Shown here piece by piece: positions 21,986 to 29,558 of a stretch of 64,000 nt of DNA. The translations under genes and the position numbers were made by a program. Positions within the stretch are counted from its first letter, which is position 1; the number at the start of each line of letters is the position of its first letter. The notes beneath the pieces were generated by a model that was not told the DNA's origin, made no database searches, and saw only the letters and a program-made list of their open reading frames with translations. Where the stretch lies: positions 7,624-71,623 of the forward strand of contig DATFQY010000198.1 of assembly GCA_035263845.1 (NCBI GenBank). Reading direction: 5' to 3'. The stretch comes from JAWOLE01 sp035263845. GTDB lineage: Bacteria > Acidobacteriota > Thermoanaerobaculia > UBA5066 > Gp7-AA6.

Positions 21986-23709
21986 GGAGCTTTTTCGAGG
22001 CGCTTCAGGAAAGCGTCGGGGTCCTCGAAACCGACGAGACGAGCCTCGAGCGTTTCCTTGCCGGAGGCGTCGAGAAAGACGAGCGTCGGGACGCCGAGGA
22101 TGGAGAACTTCCGGGAGAGGGCGACGACCTCGGGCGAGGCGGACTTCGTCATGTCGGCCTTGAAGATGGCGCGCTTGGTGAGCTCGCGGCGGACCCGGGG
22201 ATCGGAGAAGGTCTTCTCGTCGAGCTCGCGGCAGGGGAGGCACCAGGAAGCCGAGAAGTCAATGATGGCGGGGCGCCCGGCGGACGCGACGTCGGATTCG
22301 ACGTAGGGGCGCCACTCGGGAGCGGCGCTGGCCCCTCGAGGCACGAAGAAGAGCGCCGCGGCGAGGAAAGCGGCGGCGGCGGCGTAGCGGGCGGCCGGCC
22401 GCAGGCGCGCGCCCCGCAGGACGAGGGCCAGGCCGCCGATCACGAGGATCGCCGGAAGAAGCCAGTCGCCGAAGGGGCGGGGAAGGGCCGTCCTCAGGAA
22501 ATAGGCCGCCATCGCCAGCAGCACCCAGCCGAAAACCGACTTGACCCCTTCCATCCACTCGCCGGCCCGCGGCAGGCGCCGGATACTTCCGGAGAAAGCC
22601 GCGAGGAAGAGGTACGGAAGGCCCAGGCCGAGGGAGAGGACGAAGAAGAAAAGGAACCCGAGCGCGGCGTTCTGGCGGGCCGCGACGAAAGCGAGGAGGC
22701 CGAGGACGAACGGACCGACGCAGGGAGCGGCGACGACTCCGACGAGGAGGCCCATGGCGTAGGCGCCGGCTCGGCCCGTGCGCGCGCCCGTCTTCTGCAT
22801 CAGGGCGGTGGGCATGCGGATGTCGTAGAGGCCGAACATCGAGAGGGCCAGGGCCACGAGGACCACGGCCACGAAGCCGAGGACCCAGGGCGACTGCAGC
22901 GCGGCGCCGAAAAGCTTCCCGGAGAGGCCGGCGGCGACCCCGAGCGCCGAGTAGGTCGTCGCCATCCCGAGAACGTAGAGCGCCGCGAGGCCGAAGACCT
23001 TGGCCGATTCCCCCTTGGCCTGGCCCCCGAAGAAGGACACCGTCAGCGGGATGACCGGGTAGACGCAGGGCGTGAGGTTGAGAGCGAGGCCGCCGGCGAA
23101 AAGGAGCAGGAGAACCACGAAGTAGCCGCGCCGCTCGAGGAGCTGCCCGAAATCCTGGGATGCGCCGGCCGCGGAAGTCGAGGCTTCGCTCGCGGCGGCC
23201 GCGGGAGCCTGCGCGAGGGACACCGCCCCGCCGGCGAGCTTTTCGCCGCCGCCGCCCGCCGCAGCCGAGGCCTGAAAGCGCACCGAGGCGGGCGCGAGGC
23301 ACTGCGTGTCGCTGCAAGCCTGGAACTCGATGGCGCCGGTCACCTTCTCGGCGGAGCCCTGGAGCGGGACCGTGATCGAGAAGGCGCCCTCATACACGGA
23401 GAGCGGCTTCTCGGCGAAGGCGAACTTCTTCAACATCCCTTCGGGATACTTCGGCTCTCCCGCCGCGACGCCGCCGGCGGGATCCACGGTCACCGAAGTC
23501 GCGATCAGGTAATCCTCGGAAGGATGGTGGCTGTTGACATGCCAGCCCGCCTCGAGCTTCGCGTCCAGGACGAGCGTCTTGCCCGTGGCGCCCGACTCGA
23601 CGCGCGCATCGATCTTGAGCAGGCTCGCGGGCGCCGGGGCCGGGGCCGCGAACCCGGCCGCCGCCAGCAGGAAGAGGACCGCGGCGCAGGCCGCCCTCGG
23701 GCGCGTCAT
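21982..23709 (-). CDS. dsbD: Thiol:disulfide interchange protein DsbD
   Basis: Carries reducing power from cytoplasmic thioredoxin across the inner membrane to periplasmic partners. 575 residues: signal peptide, an N-terminal alpha domain with a Cys pair (ACSDTQCLAP), an eight-span transporter domain starting FVVLLLLFAGGLALNLTPCVYPVIPL and including VVAAPCVGPFVLG (the two membrane cysteines), and a C-terminal thioredoxin domain with SWCLPCRELD (C490, C493). All three redox pairs are present. Starts within the stop of the thioredoxin-TPR gene (ATGA overlap). Confidence 0.94.
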   Translation of the reverse strand: MTRPRAACAAVLFLLAAAGFAAPAPAPASLLKIDARVESGATGKTLVLDAKLEAGWHVNSHHPSEDYLIATSVTVDPAGGVAAGEPKYPEGMLKKFAFAEKPLSVYEGAFSITVPLQGSAEKVTGAIEFQACSDTQCLAPASVRFQASAAAGGGGEKLAGGAVSLAQAPAAAASEASTSAAGASQDFGQLLERRGYFVVLLLLFAGGLALNLTPCVYPVIPLTVSFFGGQAKGESAKVFGLAALYVLGMATTYSALGVAAGLSGKLFGAALQSPWVLGFVAVVLVALALSMFGLYDIRMPTALMQKTGARTGRAGAYAMGLLVGVVAAPCVGPFVLGLLAFVAARQNAALGFLFFFVLSLGLGLPYLFLAAFSGSIRRLPRAGEWMEGVKSVFGWVLLAMAAYFLRTALPRPFGDWLLPAILVIGGLALVLRGARLRPAARYAAAAAFLAAALFFVPRGASAAPEWRPYVESDVASAGRPAIIDFSASWCLPCRELDEKTFSDPRVRRELTKRAIFKADMTKSASPEVVALSRKFSILGVPTLVFLDASGKETLEARLVGFEDPDAFLKRLEKAP

Positions 23710-24593
23710 GGCTTCGGGATCCCCGGCCCGAGCCGCTCGCGGATGGCCCGCACCTGCGCGACGTATTTCGAGTCGGGGTGGTCCTTCTCGAACTTCTGGA
23801 ACAACGCGTAAGCCTCCTCGGGCTTGTTCTCAGCCAGGGGAATCTGAGCGCGGAAGATCTCGGCCCGCTCGCGCCGGTCGGAATCCTTCGTCGTCTCGAT
23901 CAGCCGGTTGATCGTCTGGCGTGAGCTCTTGACGTCGCCGCTGTCGAGCTCGGCCGCCGCCAGGATCTCACGCGCCTCGTCCCGCTCGGAAGGCTTCCCG
24001 CCGGGCGCGGCAATGGCGCGCCGCAGCCTTGGAATGGCCGAGCCCGGGTCGCCGCGCTGGTAGAGCTCTCGGCCGGTGTCAAGCGCTTCGGCCGCCGGCA
24101 GCTTCGCCACGTCCTGCGTTTCTACTTTCCGGGCGAGCGCGTTGTAGGTGTCCATCTCCTTGCGGATGTGCGAGTAGAAGTCCTGCGGGTTCGAGAAGCC
24201 GTCGGAGACCACGACGAGCCGGCCCTCCGGCGACTTGACGATGACCGCCGGCGCCTGGCGGATGCCGTGCTTGCGAGCCAGCGCCTCCCCCTCCTCCGAG
24301 TCGAGAGAGACCTTCACGGGGACCATCGGGACGAGGAGGGCTTCGAAGTCGAAGGCCCGGTAGAGCGAGTTGTCCATGCGGATGCATTCGCGGCAGTCCC
24401 GCGATCCGAACTCGACGAAGAGGAACTTCTTCTGGGCCGCCGCGCGCTGGCGCGCCTCTTCCAGGTTCGGCGCCCAGTCCGCGTTTCCGGGACTGTGAAC
24501 GGGGTCCTGGCCGAAGGCGGGGACGGAGCAGGCCATCCCGAGAAGGAGGGCGAAGACCGCTCCGCGCACAGATCGACCTGTTAACGCCGGCAT
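23706..24593 (-). CDS. Periplasmic thioredoxin-fold protein with TPR-like C terminus
   Basis: 295 residues with a signal peptide (RGAVFALLLGMACSVPAFGQ). A thioredoxin-like domain (about 35-150) has FLFVEFGSRDCRECIRMD, a CxxC with Arg-Glu between the cysteines, and the cis-Pro region RQAPAVIVKSPEG. The second half (160-285) is helical with TPR-like repeats (GRELYQRGDPGSAIPRLRRA, PEEAYALFQKFEKDHP). Overlaps dsbD, so it is the likely reductive partner that DsbD keeps reduced; its client is unknown. Confidence 0.85.
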   Translation of the reverse strand: MPALTGRSVRGAVFALLLGMACSVPAFGQDPVHSPGNADWAPNLEEARQRAAAQKKFLFVEFGSRDCRECIRMDNSLYRAFDFEALLVPMVPVKVSLDSEEGEALARKHGIRQAPAVIVKSPEGRLVVVSDGFSNPQDFYSHIRKEMDTYNALARKVETQDVAKLPAAEALDTGRELYQRGDPGSAIPRLRRAIAAPGGKPSERDEAREILAAAELDSGDVKSSRQTINRLIETTKDSDRRERAEIFRAQIPLAENKPEEAYALFQKFEKDHPDSKYVAQVRAIRERLGPGIPKP

Positions 24594-24672
24594 GTGCCCG
24601 GGAAACCCCGTTCAGGGCGTCGGAAATTCCCGCGCCTCCGGGCCCGTATGATCGAAGGAAAAGGAGATGGAC

Positions 24673-26451
24673 TTGCGAATGCGATCCCTGGCTGCTGCGC
24701 TGGTCGTGACCCTCCTTGCCGGCATCTTTCCCGGCACCCCGGCCGCCGGCGCGGGCGGGGCCGCCCAGCCGCCCGCGGCGCTCCTCGCCGACGTCGTCTA
24801 CGACCCCTTCGTGGAGGCGGAGAAGGCGGAGACCGGCGGAACTCTCCTCGTGCATTACGCGATGCCGCTCGTGGACGATTCCGGGGTCTATATGGAGTTC
24901 AAGTCCGGCTCCTTCATCGCGTGCCAGCCTCCAGGCTCCGGACTTCCCGCCCCCTGCGGCCCCGACGCCCGTTCGCTCCAGACCTGGAGCGTGAAGAAGC
25001 TCGTCTGGCGCGGAACGGCCCTGGCCGAGGCGTGGACCTTCGCCAGCGACTGGAAGCCGGAGCCGGCGGGAGGAGCCATCGGCGATTGGGAACCGGTCTT
25101 CCATCCCGCGATCGCCGGCGACTACGTTTACGTCCCCGGCGCGGGCGGGACGGTCTTCAAGGTCGCCAGGAGCGACGGCCGGCTGGCCGCGCGGATCAAT
25201 CCTTTCGGGACGAGCGTGGACTCCGCGACGTTCGTGGCCGGGGGCCTCGCGGCGGACGCCGCGGGCAGCGTCTACTACAGCGCCCTGCGCCTGGATCTCT
25301 CTTCGCCGTGGACCTCCAACGCGCTCGGGGCCTGGCTCGTCCGTATCGCTCCGGACGGCTCGTCGGCCCATGCCCCTTTCTCGGCGCTCGTCGCCGGCGC
25401 GCCGGCCGCTTCCGCGCCGTGCCAGTTGAGCTTCACCAACAACTTGCCGTGGCCGCCCTCGACCACTGCCGCGCCGCCCAACGGGAGCTGCGGCTCGCAG
25501 CGTCCCGGCATCAACGTGATCCCCGCGATCGGTCCCGACGGAACCGTGTACACGGTCAGCCGCGCGCACTTCAACGGCCGCTTCGGCTACCTCGTCGCCG
25601 TCCACCCGGACCTGACTCCTTCCTGGAGCGCGAGCCTGCGGGGATTCCTCGACGACGGCTGCGGGGTCCTGCTGCCGCCTGACGGAGCGCCCGGGGGGTG
25701 TCGAATCGGCTCGAAGCATGGGGTGGATCCCGCGACCAACGACGTTCCCGCGGGACGGGTCTCGGATCTCGCGTCCTCTTCGCCGGTCGTCCTTCCCGAC
25801 GGCTCGATTCTCTATGGCGCCTTCACCGGCTACAACTACTCGCGGGGACACCTCTTCAAGTTCTCTTCCGACGGCCGAATCCTCGCCGCGTACGAGTTCG
25901 GCTGGGACATCACGCCGGCGGTCTACGCGCACGACGGGACCTACTCGATCCTCGTCAAGGACAACCACTACGAGCTCGGGTCCTACTGCACCGATCCGCA
26001 GTTCTGCCCGCCGGAGACGGGCCGTTACGACGTGACCTCGCTCGACCCGAACCTGTCGGTCGAGTGGAAGTTCACCGGTACCAACACGCTCTCCTGCCGC
26101 CGCAACCCCGACGGCACCCTCGCCTGCGTCTCCGACCACCCTGACGGCTTCGAGTGGTGCGTCAACCAGCCGGCCGTGGACTCGCAGGGAGTGACGTACG
26201 CGACGAGCGAGGACGGTTACCTGTACGCGATCGGGAAGGGAGGCGTTCTCGCAGGGAAGATCTTCCTCGACGTGGCGCTCGGGGCGGCCTACACGCCTCT
26301 CACGATCTCTCCCGACGGCCTCGTGTACGCGCAGAACAACGGCCACCTCTTCGTCGCCGGTACGCCGTTTCGCGCCAGGCCCGCGCCGCCCGGCAACGAG
26401 GGGAATCCGAGGATCGTCGCGCCGCGCGGAAGGGTTGCGGGAGAGCGGTGA
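24673..26451 (+). CDS. Secreted PQQ-like beta-propeller protein
   Basis: About 592 residues from a TTG that follows AAGGAG by six bases; ATGs at 24667 and 24679 are alternatives. Signal peptide (LAAALVVTLLAGIFPGTPAAGA), then repeated blades with GDYVYVPGAGGTVFKVARSDG, GLAADAAGSVYYSAL, GPDGTVYTVSRAHFNG, GVTYATSEDGYLYAIGKGG, the alternating pattern of PQQ/quinoprotein-like propellers, with several Cys pairs that suggest an oxidising compartment. No quinoprotein catalytic set is seen, so I call it structural or binding. Stands alone, upstream of tRNA-Phe. Confidence 0.8.
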   Translation: MRMRSLAAALVVTLLAGIFPGTPAAGAGGAAQPPAALLADVVYDPFVEAEKAETGGTLLVHYAMPLVDDSGVYMEFKSGSFIACQPPGSGLPAPCGPDARSLQTWSVKKLVWRGTALAEAWTFASDWKPEPAGGAIGDWEPVFHPAIAGDYVYVPGAGGTVFKVARSDGRLAARINPFGTSVDSATFVAGGLAADAAGSVYYSALRLDLSSPWTSNALGAWLVRIAPDGSSAHAPFSALVAGAPAASAPCQLSFTNNLPWPPSTTAAPPNGSCGSQRPGINVIPAIGPDGTVYTVSRAHFNGRFGYLVAVHPDLTPSWSASLRGFLDDGCGVLLPPDGAPGGCRIGSKHGVDPATNDVPAGRVSDLASSSPVVLPDGSILYGAFTGYNYSRGHLFKFSSDGRILAAYEFGWDITPAVYAHDGTYSILVKDNHYELGSYCTDPQFCPPETGRYDVTSLDPNLSVEWKFTGTNTLSCRRNPDGTLACVSDHPDGFEWCVNQPAVDSQGVTYATSEDGYLYAIGKGGVLAGKIFLDVALGAAYTPLTISPDGLVYAQNNGHLFVAGTPFRARPAPPGNEGNPRIVAPRGRVAGER

Positions 26452-26478
26452 ATTCACTAGAGTTGCGCGTCCGGCGAT

Positions 26479-26554
<76 letters not shown>

Positions 26555-26563
26555 TTTCCCTCG

Positions 26564-27079
26564 ATGATTCTCAAAGTCGCGAAACTCGGAGTCAAAGTCC
26601 TGCGCCAGAAGTCGCAGGAGGTGGATCCCCGGGCGGTGGCGCGCGGGGATTACGAGCCGTTCCTGTCCGACCTCGAGGAGACGATGCGGGAGTACGAGGG
26701 GACCGGGATCGCCGCGCCACAGGTCTTCACGTCGCTGCGGGTCTTTCTGTACGAGGTCAATCCCGAGAGGCGCAAGAAGGACGAGCCGAAGGTCCCGCTG
26801 ACCGCCTACTTCAACGCTTCCTACGAGGGACTAGACGAAGAACTCGTCAACGATTCCGAAGGTTGTCTGTCAGTTCCGTTCCTCTGGGGCGGCGAGGTCC
26901 CGCGCTACGGACGTATTCGCGTGAAAGCGATCGACCGGTCGGGCAAGAAGGTGACGTTCGAAGCGTCGGGCTTCCACGCCCGGGTCCTCCAGCACGAGAT
27001 CGACCACTTGGACGGGCTGATCTACCTCGACCGCATGAAGGACATGAAGTCCCTGGCCTACACCGTCAACTTCGGATAG
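26564..27079 (+). CDS. def: Peptide deformylase
   Basis: Removes the N-formyl group from new proteins. 171 residues with all three family motifs: GTGIAAPQ (46-53), EGCLS with the metal Cys at 101, and HEIDH with H144, E145 and H148. The ATG at 26564 gives the usual MILKVAKLG start; an upstream start would lie within tRNA-Phe. There is no room for a separate leader or Shine-Dalgarno after the tRNA, so the message may arise by processing of a tRNA-mRNA transcript. Confidence 0.95.
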   Translation: MILKVAKLGVKVLRQKSQEVDPRAVARGDYEPFLSDLEETMREYEGTGIAAPQVFTSLRVFLYEVNPERRKKDEPKVPLTAYFNASYEGLDEELVNDSEGCLSVPFLWGGEVPRYGRIRVKAIDRSGKKVTFEASGFHARVLQHEIDHLDGLIYLDRMKDMKSLAYTVNFG

Positions 27080-27086
27080 TTCCCGC

Positions 27087-28271
27087 TCAGAACCTCACGA
27101 GCTGGCCGGGCGGCCCCGAGTCGAGCGCGATCCAGAAATGAATCCCGTCGCTGCAGGCTCCCCAGGGAGATGTGTCCAGGCCCGTTGAAACGAAACTGAT
27201 CGGGGTCAGATCGGCCGCCTTCCAGAGCGAAACCCGGTTGCCGACGACACTGGTCACGAGCACCCGCTGTCCGTCGAAAGTGGCGAGCGGCGGGCCGGTC
27301 AGACCGTTTCCGGTCAACGTCGCGAGAACGTTGCCGGTGGAGGCGCGGACGACCGAAACCGAATTCTCTTGGAAGTTCGGCACCCAGATATTGGTCCCGT
27401 CGAAGACGGGGTACCCGGGGTTGAGTCCGACGGTGACGGTCTGGAGAATGGCGCCCGAGGGGTCGAGCTTGAAGAGCCGGTTCTGGCTCCGGTCCGTCAC
27501 CCAGATGTTGGATCCGTCATAGATCGTTCCCAGGGGCTCCCCGAATCCGGTCGTGACGGTCGTGACCGTCCAGGGCGGAGTGGCCCCGGGCGTGACGATC
27601 GAGACCCCCGTGCCCCCAATGGAGTTTCCGATCCAGATCCGGGCTCCGTCGAAGGCGATTCCCGCGGCGCCGTTGCCGAGGTTCGTCGCGAGCGTCGTCA
27701 CGGCGCCCGCCGGCTGACTCGGATCGATCCGGTAGAGCGCTCCCGCGCCCGAACTCGAGCTGTCAACGAAAATGCGGCCCATCGCGGAGAGAACCCCCCA
27801 GGCGTTGGGCGCGCCCGTCCAGGTCTCCAGCAGCTTCCCGTCGCTGGCTCGGACCCGCGAGACGGTTCCGTCGGTAGTGTCAGGCACCCAGATGTCCGCG
27901 CCGTCGGAGCTCAGCAGGCCGGGACTGTTCCCCACGGTCGTCACTCCGAGGACCGACGCATTCTGCGTGGTCCAGAACTGGTCCAGGGCCGCCCGCCGGC
28001 TGCCGCGTTTGAGGACTCCGTCCACGGTTCGGGACAGAAAGGCGGCCATCTGGAGTCGGGTGACGTTGCCCGTCGGGTCGTAGGTCGTCGCCGTCGTTCC
28101 CGTCGTGATCCCAAGGTAGAAGATCTCGAGAACGAACGGGCAAAAAACGTCGGCCGCGACGTCGGTGAAGGGCCCGCAGAGACCGAAGAGGCCGCCGGCG
28201 GCGCCGGCCAGGATGGCAACTCCCGCCAGTAGAGAAGCACGCGCGCGCTGCCGCCTCGCCGAAGCCACCAT
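27087..28271 (-). CDS. Secreted SLH-like plus beta-propeller protein, full-length copy
   Basis: 394 residues: a basic N terminus and hydrophobic signal (ASLLAGVAILAGAAGGLFG), SLH-like segment CGPFTDVAADVFCPFVLEIF to RLQMAAFLSRTVDGVL, then blades such as FDGARIWIGNSIGGTGVSIV, YDGSNIWVTDRSQNRLFKLD, FDGTNIWVPNFQENSVSVV, and the C-terminal end VSLWKAADLTPISFV to QLVRF. GAGGAGGGTT precedes the ATG. It follows the neighbouring copy at 28328 by 56 bases, in the same direction, so the two look like a tandem duplication. Ends seven bases from the def stop. Confidence 0.87.
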   Translation of the reverse strand: MVASARRQRARASLLAGVAILAGAAGGLFGLCGPFTDVAADVFCPFVLEIFYLGITTGTTATTYDPTGNVTRLQMAAFLSRTVDGVLKRGSRRAALDQFWTTQNASVLGVTTVGNSPGLLSSDGADIWVPDTTDGTVSRVRASDGKLLETWTGAPNAWGVLSAMGRIFVDSSSSGAGALYRIDPSQPAGAVTTLATNLGNGAAGIAFDGARIWIGNSIGGTGVSIVTPGATPPWTVTTVTTGFGEPLGTIYDGSNIWVTDRSQNRLFKLDPSGAILQTVTVGLNPGYPVFDGTNIWVPNFQENSVSVVRASTGNVLATLTGNGLTGPPLATFDGQRVLVTSVVGNRVSLWKAADLTPISFVSTGLDTSPWGACSDGIHFWIALDSGPPGQLVRF

Positions 28272-28327
28272 AACCCTCCTCGATGTTTTTGACGAAGTAT
28301 AGGGCAGTTCGGCCTCGTTCGAGGACG

Positions 28328-29473
28328 TTAGAACCTCATGACCTGGCCCAGGGCATTCATCGAGATCCAGAAGTTGGTCCCGTCGCTGCAGAGGCGGTTC
28401 GGGATGGCCCCGAGGTCGAAACTCCCCAGAGGCGTCAGGTCGGCGGCCTTCCAGAGGGAGACGAAGGTCGTATCGACGCTCGTGACCATGATCCTCTGCC
28501 CGTCGAACGCGGCCGCCAGGCCGTTGCCCAGGCCGTTTCCGGTCAGGGTCGCCAGGATCGCGCCGGTGCCGGGACGTACGACCACGAGTGGGCCGTTCGT
28601 GGGCACCCAGAGGTTCGTCCCGTCGAAGAGGGGAAACCCCGGCCCATTGCCGACCGTCACCGTGAGCAGGATTCCGCCCGTCGAATCGAGCTTCAGCAAC
28701 GTGCCGAGATCGACGTTGGTGACCCAGATGTTCGTGCCGTCGAACTCCGGCCCGGCCACGGTGCTGAACCCCGTGGTGACCGTCGTCACGGTCCAGGGAT
28801 TCGTGTTCAGGGGTGTCACGATCGAAACGGAGCCGTTGTTGGCCGTCCAGACAACGTTTCCGTCGAAGGCGAGCCCCCGGGCGATGTTCCCCAGGTTGGA
28901 CGCGACGGTGGTCACGCCGCCGGGAGGCCCGAGCGGGTCGATGAAATAGAGGCGACCGGGGCTGGTCGCGGACGATACGAGCACCTTCCCGGCGCCACAG
29001 ACGACGCCTCGGGCGTTGGCGGCGCCCGTCCAGGTGTCGAGGACTGTCAGGTCGCTGCCCCGGACCCTCCGGACAATCCCGTCGGTCGCGTCGGCGACCC
29101 AGACGTCCGTTCCGTCGGACTTGATCCCGACCGGGCTTGGACCAACCGTCGTGTTGCCGACGGCGCCCTTCGTCCAGAACTGGTCGAGCGCCGCGCGCTT
29201 GCTTCCACGCAGCAGGACGCGGTCCACCGTCCTCGAGAGGAAGGCCGCCATCTGGAGGCGCGTGACGTTGGCCGTCGGGTCGTAAGTGGTGGACGTGGTC
29301 CCGGTCGTGATCCCGAGATAGAAAACCTCCAGGACGAACGGACAGAACACGTCATTGGCCGTGTCCGTGAAGGGGCCGCAGGTCCCGAGCAGTCCGCCGG
29401 CGGCTCCGGCGAGGATGGCGGCGGCCGCAAGAAAGGCTGCGCCCACACGAAGTACCCCGGATCGAGTCCGCAT
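28328..29473 (-). CDS. Secreted SLH-like plus beta-propeller protein, tandem copy
   Basis: 381 residues from the ATG at 29473, which follows GGAGGAGGAG. Signal peptide (VGAAFLAAAAILAGAAGGLLG), CGPFTDTANDVFCPFVLEVF, RLQMAAFLSRTVDRVL, then propeller blades (FDGNVVWTANNGSVSIVTP, FDGTNIWVTNVDLGTLLKLD, FDGTNLWVPTNGPLVVVRP) and the end VSLWKAADLTPLGSF to GQVMRF. More diverged from the 27087 copy in the blades than at either end. Probably surface-exposed; ligand unknown. Confidence 0.87.
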   Translation of the reverse strand: MRTRSGVLRVGAAFLAAAAILAGAAGGLLGTCGPFTDTANDVFCPFVLEVFYLGITTGTTSTTYDPTANVTRLQMAAFLSRTVDRVLLRGSKRAALDQFWTKGAVGNTTVGPSPVGIKSDGTDVWVADATDGIVRRVRGSDLTVLDTWTGAANARGVVCGAGKVLVSSATSPGRLYFIDPLGPPGGVTTVASNLGNIARGLAFDGNVVWTANNGSVSIVTPLNTNPWTVTTVTTGFSTVAGPEFDGTNIWVTNVDLGTLLKLDSTGGILLTVTVGNGPGFPLFDGTNLWVPTNGPLVVVRPGTGAILATLTGNGLGNGLAAAFDGQRIMVTSVDTTFVSLWKAADLTPLGSFDLGAIPNRLCSDGTNFWISMNALGQVMRF

Positions 29474-29558
29474 CGTCTCCTCCTCCTGTTGTGATTGAAA
29501 CAATCCTATCGCCGAAACGCCGGCGGTTTCAAGTCCTGGCTCCCGGCAGGGGGCCGGG

